Source of the DNA: Bilabrum cf. latius
Lineage: Eukaryota; Bigyra: Bicosoecida; Bigyra; Bicosoecida
Assembly: GCA_965178125.1 (NCBI GenBank)
Contig: OZ237737.1
Span: forward strand, 992,001-1,056,000
DNA length: 64,000 nucleotides
Direction: 5' to 3'
Part shown: piece by piece, positions 40,301 through 53,068 of the stretch
Position numbering within the stretch: position 1 is the stretch's first letter
Layout of the letters: every line of letters begins with the position of its first letter
The notes under the pieces: model-generated
Database searches by the model: none
What the model saw: the letters and a program-made list of their open reading frames with translations, nothing else
Told to the model about the DNA's origin: nothing
Position numbers and translations under genes: made by a program

Positions 40301-43300
40301 GCAGGCATCGCTGGCTGCTGGCCGCTTGTCACCCGCCGAATTATCGGCGTTGTCTAGACAATTGGACGGCGTGGGGGGGGCTCTGATACAGCCGGGCAGC
40401 GGTGGCGGCGTCAGCACAGACTCCACCATCATTAACATTATCGTGTAGAACGTGGCAGAAGCCCCAAGTGCATTGGCTGACAGGGTGATGCTTCCAGAGA
40501 ATCCTCGGAACGGGAGCATAATAGGAACAATCAGGCCATCTGACGGCGACTGTGCCGTCCCTAATGCTGCCGAATCTGGGGCATTCGTCGGGTCCGGTGC
40601 CTGTGCCGGTATGCTTGACTTCCGGATTGTGTCAGGAAACGACGACAACGCGCTCTTTATCACGCAGTCGGGAGACATCCTGGTGAAGAATGCCAGCGCA
40701 CTTGACTACGAGGCCCGTCGAGTTGTTGCTGTGTCAGTGGAGATCACAGATGGTGCTCTAAGCACATTTGTACAGCCTGCATTCAGACTCATCGACTAGA
40801 ATGATCCTCCCATCGTCGAGGATGCTGTTGTGAGCGTTTTGGAGGAGTCTCCAGTGAATTCGAAGGTCGGGGCGGCGCTCAATGCCACTGACCAGGACCT
40901 TGGTCAAGTGCTCACGTGGGAAATCATCGACGGAAATACTGACAACGCGTTCAAGATTGGAACCTGCGATGGTTAGATCAGGGTACGCAAGCGATCTGCC
41001 ATTGACTATGAGCAGATTCAGAGCTTCAACTTAACTGTCTTGGTCACAGACGATCACCCCACTAATCCGCTCAATGCCACTGCGGATGTGATTGTGCAGC
41101 TGATCAACGTGAATGATCCTCCGGAAATGAGGTCGCAGACCATATTCATTGCGGAGAATACACCGATTGGAGGTGATATTGGCGAACCAATCCGAGGCTA
41201 CGACCAAGACGGGGACATGCTTCGGTATTACGTCTTGGCTGGGGACGATCGGTCTTAGTTCAACTTGATCAATGCAACGGGCCAACTGACAGTTGCACGC
41301 GAAGGCTTCCTTGATTTTGAAGCAGACGAGTCTCTCAACTTGGGCAGGTTCTCGTTGCAAGTTGGAGCAAGCGACGGCGAGTTCACGGCCGTTGCTGAGA
41401 TCACCCTAATTGTGATCGATGCGTAGGACCAGCCAGAGTTCAACCCTGACCCCAGGCAGTAGGTGCTCTCGGTGGATGAAAACTCTGAGCCTGGTGCGCT
41501 TGCTGGTACGCTGCGAGGCTTCGATTAGGACGTAAACGACACCCTGATGTGGCACCTTATCTCGGCATTCCCGCCCGAGATTGAAGACGTGCTTGAAATC
41601 GAGGCCTCAACTGGTCGAGTGCTGGTGTCGTCAGGTGCGAGCACGTACCCATCAGTACTCAACCACGAAGATTTGGCGGGGAGGGGACGCAAGCAAGCTG
41701 GTACCGCATCTCTTTAGATTGAGCTTCGAGACAGCGGAGGCAACACCAGAAATTCGAACTACACCATGTCAACCGTAGCCAACGTGTCATTTGTGGTGAG
41801 TGACGTCCCCGAGCCTCCGTTCTTCTACTTGCCTGATTCAAACGATCTCGCTGCTCAAGGAGAGCTCGTTGCGAATATCAGTATCGAGGAGAACCAGCCA
41901 TTCGGTACATAGATTGTGCAGCTTCGCATTTTTGATGAAGACACGAACGATGTTCTCGAGCAATCTGAGCGGGGACTTACGCTGACAATCATAGATGGCG
42001 ATGTTGACGGTATTTTTGCGACAGGGGCTGACCCGGAGTACCCTTTCAATGTTACAGTCCGCCGCCCTGCTCTGGACTTCGAATCACAGTCCTAGTTTGT
42101 GCTTACTGTGCGGGTAGCCGAGGACGAGATACAGGGAGACGCCGGCAGCGACTCCGGCGGCGATCCCGGGAACGTTGGGAATGATGGTGGCGAGAACAGC
42201 ACGGACACTAGCACGAATACTGGTGGGCAGCAGAGTGTCCTGAACGCAACCGCAACAGTGATAGTCAACCTCCTCAACCGGAATGATCCTGCTAGAATTG
42301 TATGTAACGCGTCCCTGCAAGGCCGTTACGAGTGGCGGGGGGGAGACGGCTACGACGCTGCCCTCTCGTTGATGCCGAATCCGTTTGACCCGTCTAGTGC
42401 TGATGGAACTCTAACGTTTGAACTCTCCCCGCAGCAGCCAGATGTATCTGCTGCATTGGCTGATCCTGCTCTGGAACTCGGTCTCCAAGCCGAAGAGGTG
42501 CAGTCGTGGACGAGGGAGGACCTTGCAAGACGGTACGCTTGCAGGCAGGCTTGTGCTCGCTTGCCTGTTTGTGCCGGCTTTACATACGCTTCCTTGTCTT
42601 ACGATCTACCAACCCTTCGGGGTGCGTGCGTCGGACGAAACTCCTTTTCGGACCGACTGGTGCACTCCATTACGGAGGTTGGTGATCGATGGGCGGAAGC
42701 TAAGACAGAGGTATGCTTTGAGGCTTGGACTGTGGAGAACGCTGGCACGGGCCCCAGTGTAATGTCGCCAACCTTGCAGGTTTCGGCAGCCGATGATGAG
42801 GGCGATGCGGTTTTCTTCGCGATTGATAATGGGACTGACGCGCTCGCAAACTCAGCAGTTCGGCAGGGAGCGCGGCTTTTTTCTGTCAGCAGAACAACGG
42901 GTGTACTCAGTGTGCGGTCACTTGCTGCCCTGAACCACGAAGCCCTCGGAAACCCACGACGTCCTGGGCTGGTCTTAGCCAGGGTGGTTGCCGAAGATTC
43001 CGGAGCTTCCGGGCTTGTCGGCAACGCTTGGGTTGCGGCGCATGTGCGCGACGTTGCGGAGCCGCCTGCTCTCTTTGACTCAGAGACATAGCGCAGACAG
43101 GCCGCCGAGGAGAGCCCTCAAGGAACGCAGTTTGCGCCGCCAGTTGGGGCCTTTGACGAAGATTTCAATGACACCGTGACGTTCAGCATCTCTGGTTCGA
43201 ACCATGGGCTGTTTGCGATCGACCCGAGCACCGGCATGCTGTCAGCAACCACTCAGCTTCCTAGCCTTGCGACCTCCACTGATTACCAGCTGACCGTGAG

Positions 43301-46300
43301 GATGACAGACGAGACGGGGCTGACGACCGAAGTAACGATCACAATCACCGTTGCAGATGTGAACAATGGCCCAGTGTACACTTACCTGGGTCAGCCAAGG
43401 GCTATCGACGAAAACTCTGAGGCCGGCGCAGCAGTGGACGGACCCGCAGTACAGGCGACTGACGCAGACGGAAATGACATAGTGTTTTCGATTTTCAACG
43501 GCCCCACCAGCCCGGTCACTGGCGAAGCGCTTTTTAGCATAGACTCCAGCACCGGCGTGATTCGTGTACAGGGGCTATTGTCATTTGAAAGGCAATCATC
43601 TTACCCTCTGACCATCGCTGCCACTGACAGGCCTGATGACCTCTCCACTGCCATCACAACGCACGGAACTGTGACAGTCACGGTCCGAGACGTGGCAGAG
43701 GCTCCTGTTGTGGTCGGCCCAAGCGACCTGCGCACTACGTCGTTATCACGAGCGCCCACCACAGGTGGAGTAATCGTACGTGTCGCTGAAAATTCGGTGG
43801 CCGGGTCTGTGTTGGCTGTAAGCCAAAGCCAAGATCGGCCAATATGGTTCGATGAAGACTTATCCTCGACCAACGTATCCTTCAGTATTGTGTCAGTGTA
43901 GGCGGGAAGTGTCGCCCCAGCTGGTCTGTGGGGAGGAGTATCAGGAGGAGCTGATGCAGCCTCGGCGCTGCAGAGCGTGCTGCGAGTACGCGATGCCGGA
44001 CGCGTCAATCCTCCTGCCAACGATCAGGTTCGACCGAGCAGATTCCACCGCATGGAGTTCGTTCTGGATGTGGGTGCAGATACTGCTGTCCTAAATCATG
44101 AAGAGCAGTCTGTATACGATGTGGTGGTGGAGGCGGCAGATACAACCGGGTAGACGTCCCGAGAAACGTTCTCTTTGTACGTTGAGGATCGCCCTGAGCC
44201 CCCTGTGATTGAAACTGTTTCTCTGAGTGTGCCAGAATAGGACAACGGTGGCTCTGTGGGCGTCGTGGTGGGAATCATCTCTGCCGTCGACCCAGATAAC
44301 TCGACTACGTTCCTTTGGTCTATCAGCTAGAACTTCAGACTTGGTGGCGCCGAGGCGTTTGCAATCACCACGCAGTCGTCTACCGACCCGGGGCGGCCTG
44401 GTCTGGTGCGCGGTGTTCTGGTGCTTCTCCCTGGTGCCCGGATTGACTACGAGGATCTGCGCCAGCTCGTTGTTGAGGTCGAGGTGAGGGACTCCACGAA
44501 TCCTCTCACGTGGTTGACTGCCAGGAGATAGTTCGTGGTCGATGTGCTGGACGTCGATGACCTTTTCGTGCAATCTGTGTCTGCGCTATTGACTACGAGG
44601 ATCTGCGCCAGCTCGTTGTTGAGGTCGAGGTGAGGGACTCCACGAATCCTCTCACGTGGTTGACTGCCAGGAGATAGTTCGTGGTCGATGTGCTGGACGT
44701 CGATGACCTTTTCGTGCAATCTGTGTCTGCGCTCGATGATCAAGATGGCGAGGATGATAGCCTTGAGGCGATCTTCCCTACGAGCGGCTGCGGCGGACTG
44801 CGATGCGTGCGCCTTACCGGCAGCAACCTTGGGCCGACACAGGACTACTTGCAGAGAGAGGGAAGTACTGGGATCCCAAGTTTGTAGGTCTACTTCGGTG
44901 GGCAAGATGGGTCTAGGTACACAGCAACCAACTGCAGCGTGATGCGGTCGGAGGGCAAGGGCAACGAGGCCGTGCATTGCAGCGTACCACCTGGGGTTGG
45001 TAACAACCATGCGCTCCGCGTGTCTTTCGGAAGATGGGCATTTGTTAGCTCTAGCACAGTGGGTGTGATTGGTGGCGATCCGCTGGATCAAGGCCAGTTT
45101 GCACGCATCAGTTTTGAGCCTCCTACTCTGCAGCAAGCATCAGTGCCCGCGAGCAGCGGTCTGAACACGGTAGGCGGAGGCGAGTTTACGATTACTGGTG
45201 CCAACTTCGGCTCGACAAGCGAAGCTGCATCCATTTCGAACATCACGGTTGCATACTAGCTTGTGGGTCAGACTCCTATGTATGTTGCGACTGGTTGTTT
45301 GGTGTCCAGAGACCACGTGGAGCTCCGCTGCAACGCCGCTCCTGGTGTAGGCGAGCGGCACAACTTCACCGTCTGGATTGGCGGCCAGCAGAGCCCTTGG
45401 ACGAGGCTTGATGACTTCCACTACCAGCGACCGCTTCTTGCTACGCTAACCATAGACTCGTCAAGTGCCATTCAGGTTGATTCCGATGCAGCATTTGACT
45501 ACGGCACCGCTCCAATGGGATCTGCGGTCGATGACGCAACACTGCCGAGCACTCGCCTTCGTGCCGAGGGCGGGAGTGCAGTCTTGCTTGGTGGAAGGTA
45601 TTTTGGCCCGGCTGGTGATGGACACGCAGTTGTGGGTGTGTTTGCACCTCCCGAGGCATTTGCTGCAGCCGGCTCCAGCATCTAGGATATCGCTGTCGAA
45701 GGGCTCTTGCAGCAGTAGCAAGGTGGGAGGCCTTGGTTCCTCACGGCGCCATGCTCTATCGATGAGGCCCATGAAGCTGTCCGTTGTTCCACCCCTCCGG
45801 GCGTGGGAACGAACCTTGTGTGGTACTTGCTCGTTGCCAACCAGATCAGCGCAGCTGTCGCCCCGAACTCGACGTCTTATGAGAGTCCAACTGTCGCTGT
45901 TGTGACAGGTCCTGGTGCACGGAACGGCAGCACTAGCGGTGGGGAAGATGTATACATCGACGGCGTCTTTGGACCCCCTCGTGAAGACCTTCCCAACGGC
46001 GTAGTGCCTCAAATAGTTGCAAGGTACGGTAGAATGCCAGGACTGCCTATCGTAGCGCAGAACTGCAGCGTGCTGGACGCTGCGGGCACGCGCCTGCTGT
46101 GCGGGTCTGCGCCAGGAAGTGGCAAAGATCACTCGTGGAGGGTTTCTGTTTCGCTGTGTGCGAGGGACCCGTCGGGATCTCGCAACGATGTCCTGCCTGG
46201 CAGCTGCTCGGGCGCTTCAAGCGTCGTGAACCACGCAATGACGGCCTATGCCCCCCCGGTGATCGCCCAGATCTCCGGTCAAGGGGCGGCGTCTCCAACG

Positions 46301-49300
46301 GAGGGTGGGGTCACGGTGAGGGTGCGAGGTGCCAACCTGGGGCCGTCGGATTCAACCGTTGAGTTTGTGGGGTTTGAGCTGTTGGATGGGTCCTAGGAGG
46401 ACGAAGAAAATGCGCAAGGGGGTGGCGGAACCGTGTCAACGTTGTCCCCGTCAACGTTCGACCTGTCTCAGTGGGCAACAGAAGTCGCTTTGCAGTACCT
46501 TGGCCGCTCCAGCTCAGGCCCCATGCAGCGAAATGCTCCGGGTGGTAATCTCGGAGGTTCCTTGCCGCTGCACCTGCCCGAACTGTATGAGGAAGGCACT
46601 GATACAGCGAACTAGCTCCTTGCTCCTGATGAGACACCCGTACATCTGCCTCGTGGACCTGCCGCGTGGGACGTCTCGGAGCATTGCAGGATGGTGGAAC
46701 CACACCAAGAGCTTGAGTGCAAGATGCCTTCGGGTGCTGGATCTTTGCTGCGATGGCAGGTGATTGTTGCAGGTCAGCGGTCAGTGCAGCCTTAGTACGG
46801 CTATAAGCCGCCGAGTATTCTTGCCATACGGCGCGTTGTGCCGACGAGCGGCCGGCCCGGTTTATCCGGGTACACATACACCACAGATGTCAGCTCACCG
46901 CAAGATATGGACACATTGGGTGAGGAGTGGATCGAAATCGAAGGCGAGAATTTCGGGGCGTCGTTGGACTAGCTGGACTCTGTCAGGTACGGTCCCTACC
47001 GCATGGCTGGCTGTGCAATGGTAGTGCCGCACTTCACCATCCACTGCAAGACCGTGCCCGGCGTTGGCCAGAGGCACTCGTTATTTGTCACTGTGGAAGA
47101 CCAGCAATCGGCTCCGTCTGCAGTGACCGTGACGGACCAAGCTTCCGGTGCCAGGGCAGGCACTCTGTCGTACAGCCCTCCAACGCTTGCAGCTATGGTC
47201 CCGCTTGACGCTGAAGGGGCGCAGGCGAACCCTTCCGGTTTCCACGCCACTGAAGGCGGCGTGGTCATGCAATTGATCGGTCGTGGATTTGGACCAGCTG
47301 GCAGTGGCACGTGGGTCTCGTTTGGACAGGGTGGCGGGCCGTGCAGTGAGTCCTCAGACACAACGGTCTCAAACGACACAGACAGCAGCGAGTTTCCTTC
47401 TGCGACACGAGCGTCATGCGCCCAAGTGACTCATGTAAATGACACAGTGCTATTCTACGCTACGCCTGAAGGGCAAGGAGCCAATGTGCCGGTTACTGTG
47501 GTTTCCGGCGGTATTCGCTCGGCAGATCTGATGCGATACAGCTACTCAGCACCTGATGTTGTCAGGCTCACGGTGCTTCAGCAAGAAGAGCTTGATGAGC
47601 TTCTCGCTGGCCGAGCCGCCGCCTCCGGTGCTGACCGGCGGAGACTGCAGCTGAGCGCGAATCAGCTGTACCTATACGTAAGCGGTACCAATTTTGGGCC
47701 CAACCCAACGGTTGCGGTCACTGATATTCTGGACGAAGGGGTGGTGCGTGACGTATTCCCTGTCGAGGGCGGCTTCAAGACTCATTCAGAGGCCCTTGTA
47801 GCGGTGCAGGCGCAAGAGGGGGCAGTGCGCATCATCGCTGGGAACCAGCGCAGCGATCCTGCCAAGACGTTTTCACAGGCATCTCCAGTCATTGTGTCTG
47901 TTACACGGCACGATGGGCGTGATGGCGGTGTCGTTGTGCCAGCTGGTCGCACGTAGGGCGGGTGGAGAATCCGAATGCGCGTTCGCAACATGGGAAAGGT
48001 GCGACAGTCGACGTCTGCTCCAACTGTGATGGCATCGGTCCGAGGCACCGATGCGGCTTGCGACAACCTCCCCGGCAGTCTCGTTTCGGATGGTCTTGGC
48101 GGCACCGTGTTCCAGATTGACGATACTGCTGACGGTGGTTATGATGTGCGAGGCGATTCTATCGTTGAGGGCACTCTTTGGTGCACAGTTCCACCGGGCT
48201 TTGGCGCTGATGCCCCCATCTTGGTAAGACATGGGAATGCTGACGACGCCAGCTCCCCAGCTAGGGTGGCGTACAACCCCCCTTCCAACCTTGGATTTGA
48301 GACCGTCCAGGGACTCACCAGCGTGGTGGACGGCGTGCGTGCCGGCCAGGTCGTGACCGTGCGTGGGTCGCACCTTAGCGCCGGTGGCACCTGGAACCCC
48401 ATTTTGGACGCTCGAGATCCCAACGAGATCGACCCTTCGGAAGACATCAGCTCGATCGGAGAGCTTGAGCCCGTTGTACGTGTGTATTTCACTGACCTAG
48501 CCTCAGGAGACGTGTCAGAAGCTCCGCAGGCTGACGTTGAGGTGGTGCAGGACCACGAGCAGATCCGGTTCGTGGTCCCCCCCTTGGCAGGTGATGTCGG
48601 CGTGACCGTGGAAGTGGCTCACCAGCGACAAGCCTCAGTGACTGCTAGCGCAGGGCTCTCCGCCGGAATCTATCGTGATGGCCGTGACGATCGTGCGGCA
48701 TTGGGGCTACGCTACGCCCCTCCATCATTCAGCATGCGAGGTGACTCGTCTGGCTCAACCGTCGGTGGAGCAGCCTCAGGAGCAGTCATCGCACTGGACG
48801 GGTTTGGCTTTGGCAGACAGTACGACGACGATGGCAATGAGATTGGATGGGTTACGGTTGGTGGAGTTAAAACCGAGTGCTTTAGTTGGAACGATACTGC
48901 TATCCGTTGCTACCCGCCCGCCTCCCAAGGCGAAGGCCAAGACGTTGTGGTGCACACCGCTGGCGGTAGCTCGTCGTCGGGTGTGGCGGGACCAGACTAG
49001 CGCTTTGACTACCTGCCCCCCAGCTTGAGTGTGTCTCAGTCGGGCGGCCCGTGGCAGTTTAACACGACGGCCATGGAAAGGCGAGCAGATGCCGTTGCCA
49101 GAGCTCGTTCACTGACCGACGACGTCCTGGAATCGCTTGCAATTGCGGCTGCTGCCATCGAGCCATCGTAGTCTGGTCAGCCGGACGACGATATGATTCC
49201 AGCTATGGTGAGTATGCGTGGAGCCGACTTGGGTCTAGAGGGCACCGTGTACATGGGTAATGACGTCCGGATGGTATGGAGCCGATCCAGCCCGACGAGC

Positions 49301-52300
49301 TCAAGCCGCGCGCTGTAGACTTCAGGATTTGTGGCGGAAACGCAGCATACGGAAAGCAGTGGGTTCCGTGGAGGCGGAATCGTGTCGTGGACACACGATT
49401 AGGTCGTGTTTACCGTGCCAGAGGGGCAGGGCACCGACCTTCCGCTGCTGCTGGAGGCGGGCATCGCAGGCTCTGGGCAGCAAGCTGCTACTGCTGCAGC
49501 AGCACTTCGCGTCTCGTACGCCGCGCCGCAAGTAGGGTCATTAACCCCGGGTAGTGTGCCAACGGATGGATGCTACCAATGGGAGCGCGTGACTGCCGCC
49601 AACAGAGGTGTAGATCCGCAGACCGGCCTGCCTCTCCGACTATGCTGCCAGCCCAGCCTCGTGGAAATTAATGGTCATAACCTGGGAGTCAACCCCACGG
49701 TGACCATCGCTGGTGTAACGCTGCGTGCCTCTGAGCACTCCTGCAGCGCCTTGTTTGAGTCGCGCAACGGGCAGCCCCCGCCTGCCCCACCGAGCGGAAG
49801 CAGCCCTGTCCTATCAAGGCGTCAGCTGCATGGAGCTCCGGGTGTAGGGGCTGTCACCGATGGATCTGACTATGAGGTGACATGGGCGGAAGGACAGCTA
49901 CGGTCCGGTTCAAGGGGGCTTCAAGGCCTGGCGGCGAATGCAGAGGTGCTTGGCAGCCAGTGCTCGTCGGCGTGTGACGACCCTGTGACTAGGTTGAGGA
50001 ACCCACTTCTGTGCGGGGCGCAGGCATCGCAGTGCTGTCGATACGCCGACTTTCCGTCAGGACTTGATGATATTGACAGCTGTCCGTGCCCTGTGGCTGC
50101 AGGCGCTTGCATTTTGTCGGCTTCGCACAACCGAATCACGGTCAGGCCTCCCGGAGGCTTTGGTTCGAACGCTGGCCTGACGATTGACATTGGCGGGCAA
50201 GCCGTGGAAGACCCGCTGTTCGGTTTCGACCCGCCAGAGGTTCGTAGGGTCACACCGTTCCCGCACGATGCCCGGGGCGATGGCCTTGTGATCGAGGGCA
50301 AGAACCTTGGCAGCAACAACCCGAACGTGTCACTGGCCATTGGTGGTATCGACTGCGAGGAGCTCAAGTGGACGGTGGACCCTCGGGGGCTGTCAGCGCA
50401 AGGTCTGCCCTACTTGGAGTGTGTGTCGGCCACTGATACTGCCGGTGACAAGAATGCTACCATTGACGTAGGTGGGATGGGCACGCTGGTTGAGGCCGAG
50501 GAGCAGACGTTCGTCGCTGTATGTCTTCCCGAAACGTACGGCCTCGACGGGGAGTTCTGTCTGTCGTGCCCCGATGGTGCATTATGCCCCGGTTATGGCG
50601 TGGACCCGCCTTCCCTAGCGGGCTGGTGGCGACAGGACCTGAGCACCCCGAATGGTATCTGTGCCCCAGAGCGGCAGCCTCCTCTTGCCAGTCCAGCCAG
50701 GAACGGGACCTGCCCGAATTTCATCCCGTGCCAGCCGCCCGGGGCCTGCCTTGGAAACAACGAGTGTGCCGAGGGCTACGACGGCGTCCGATGCGCGCTG
50801 TGCCAGGAGGGCACGCACTACAGGCTCGACGGGGAGTGCGTGGAGTGTCCCGACAATCCGCTCCTCATTCTCATCTTTGGGCTCGTGGCTGCGATTTTCG
50901 CAGCCATCGGGGCGTACGTCCTGAACAAAGGCAACGTGTCAGTGGCCGTTCTTTCCATCAGCGTGGACTTCCTGCAGATCCTAGCTATCTTTGCCAAGTC
51001 GAGAGTGCGATTCCCGCCGCTGATCCGCAGCGTGCTGCAGGTCTTTTCAGCTTTCAACCTCAACCTTGAGCTGGTGGCACCAGAATGCAGCATTCCTGAC
51101 CTGGATTACCGCTTTAAATGGTTTGCCATTGTGTTGCTGCCGATTGGTGCTGCTGCGGTGTTCCTTCTGATGCACGTGTATCTGATCGTGTACAAGTACT
51201 GCTGGCTGCAGCGACGTGGCGACAAGGTCTACAGGCACGCTCCGAACCTCCTGTCGGCTGGCCTCACGGCGGGCTACTTCGTCTACCTGATGGAAGTGCG
51301 GACGGTTTTCGATATCTTCAGCTGCAGCCCGACCACCCCGCCGGACGGCAGGGTTTACATGCAAAGCGTCTTCGTGCCATGCTGGGAGAGTGGCAGCATG
51401 CAGATGCAGCTCTTCCCGTGGGCGCTTGTATTCACGGCCTTGTATGTGATCGGATTCCCTGCAATCGTCGGCTACATCATGTGGAGAGGTGCCGATGCCT
51501 TCCCTCAATACTTGTATCACCAGGCGAAGGGCACTGCTTTCGACAAGCGGTTCGAAAGGCAAGCCTACTCGCTGAGCAAGACATTCCGGAGGCTGATCTA
51601 CTTCTTCAAGCCCCGGTTCTACTATTGGATCCTCGTGATCATTGCCCGCAAGGCACTGGTTGCGTGCACAGCTCTCTTCTTCCAGCGGAATCCAGCCCTG
51701 CAGATGAGCATGGCACTTCTAGTGCTGTTCGTGGCGTACACTCTGCAGGTTGTCTACAACCCATTCATGAGCGAGAGCGACAAGGACGAGGTGGCGGAGG
51801 CGTGGGAGCGAAGGATGGAGACGAAGGACCGGGAGAGGAGGCTCAAGGAACAGGCCAAGGCGCGTGACAAGCTCAAGAAGCTGGAAAAGCAGAGCTCCGC
51901 CAGAAAGAGTGGTGCCTCTGGCGGTAAGGATGGCGCCGCCAGCGACAAGGGGACGGTGCAGTTCGCCAATCCGATGGCAGCTGCCAAGGCGGGCAACGCT
52001 CTGATGCTCTCGTCGGGCGAGAGCGAGTCCAACCGCTCCCTGGACGGGACGCAGAAGGATATGGTCGAGCGCACCAGGGCGCTGGAGGCGAAACGAAGGC
52101 GGGCGTACAGGCGACAGAGCATGCGCTCTGCAAAGAACAAGGGTAAGGAGATTGAGGGCCGCGAGGAGAAGGAGCTGAGGCTGCAGTACTCGCTGGACTA
52201 CAACCGGCTTGAGGCTTCGCTTCTGAGCGCGTCGATCTTCGTGTGCCTGTGTGGCGTCATGTTTGCCTCCAACCGCTTCGACTAGGACGAGCACTTCGTG

Positions 52301-53068
52301 GAGCAGCGCGACGCGCTGACGTACATTTGCATCACGGTGATCGTGCTGGCTCTGCTAGCCGTCTTCCTTGCATTCTTGTACGAGGTAGTGGTTGGGCTCA
52401 AGCCCGAGTCTCGCGCGTGGTTCCTCACCTGGCTTGTGTACACTGGTAAGATCCCGCCTTCGCACGACGAGGACGAGAAGGACAAGATCCAGCTGCAGAG
52501 CGCGCTTGGGGCAAACGGGATGGGGGATGTGGACGACGACTCGCCGGCTCTCACGCAAGCAGAGTGGGAGCAGTTCAAATCCGACTATGCCGAAGCGCAA
52601 GCATCTCTGCAGCGCGCTGAAGATCGTCTTGAGAGCGAAAAGGCCGCGATGAGCAAGGCAGCTGCGTCCAGTGCGGCTGCAGGCGTGTCAGGAACGAACC
52701 CCCTGGCATTGCGCAGGGGTGTATCTGCTTTCTCGAAGCGCAGCGGCGCCAAGGCCAAGTTCAAGCAGAGGCAGATGCAGGCAGTCAAGAGGGGTAAGGG
52801 CCTCGGTGGCGGCCTTATGGCGCGACGGCCGCGCGGTTCCGTGATGGAGGCTTCTCCTTCTTCTTCGGCAACGAAGGAGAGATCTAACTCTGCCATTCTG
52901 AAGGCTGTCGTTGCTGGTGCGGGCGAGGATGATGATGGGGATCAGAAGCTCGTGTAGAGGCAGGCTGGCGCTAGCATGGGCGTGAATCTGCGGAAGCTGC
53001 GAGAGGAGGCAGCACGGGCTGAGGCGGAGGAGGCCTCCAAGGGTGGAGGCGACGGGGAGGAGCCGTGA
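31392..53068 (+). CDS. Giant multidomain surface protein: LamG, lectin-like, cadherin, IPT/TIG, multi-pass membrane end (about 7,176 aa)
   Basis: ATG 31392 opens a signal peptide (residues 1-31) and the frame runs to TGA 53066-53068 through about 63 TAGs read as Gln. There is one frame change, at the 146-bp duplication (44442-44733), which a phase-0 intron at 44484-44629 would repair. Domains in order: LamG-like fold (residues 45-200); DUF4215-like Cys module (296-341, CGDGRRFPGLEECD); LamG-like folds (about 347-610, 627-850, 1250-1540); C-type lectin-like domain (1640-1780); discoidin-like domain (GAQWVVIDLGREQDV, about 36940); Cys-rich lectin-like segment (37640-38000); another LamG-like fold (38247-38640); short GWxxM/LG repeats (39060-40300). 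About ten cadherin-like repeats (40450-44560) follow, with a PAN-like insert near 42500-42720. Then come IPT/TIG repeats (44760-50520) and a GCC2/GCC3-like Cys module (50520-50860). The last part has several membrane helices (50860-52400) and a charged cytoplasmic tail. A role in adhesion or sensing is inferred. Confidence 0.85.
44442..44733 (+). repeat. Perfect tandem duplication, 2 x 146 bp, inside the giant gene
   Basis: Copies 44442-44587 and 44588-44733 are identical base for base and directly adjacent. The flanking bases differ (G before copy 1, T before copy 2; A after copy 1, C after copy 2), so the boundaries are exact. Because 146 is not a multiple of 3, the reading frame shifts from one phase upstream to another downstream. 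Both phases are open for kilobases on their own side. The unit encodes IDYEDLRQLVVEVEVRD and what follows, the end of a cadherin-like repeat. Confidence 0.95.
44484..44629 (+). other. Candidate intron created by the tandem duplication
   Basis: The duplicated unit contains GTCGAG|GTGAGGG. Copy 1 therefore offers a strong donor (GTGAGG at 44484), and copy 2 offers an acceptor AG at 44628-44629 followed by the same GTG. Removing 44484-44629 (146 nt, phase 0) gives one continuous reading frame. The acceptor's pyrimidine tract is weak. Splicing is inferred; an assembly error or a true frameshift remains possible. Confidence 0.5.

Noticed and set aside
44227-44487. Out-of-frame ORFs around the 146-bp duplication
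   Set aside because: They arise from reading the duplicated copy or neighbouring frames and have no domain content; the cadherin/IPT frame explains the region.
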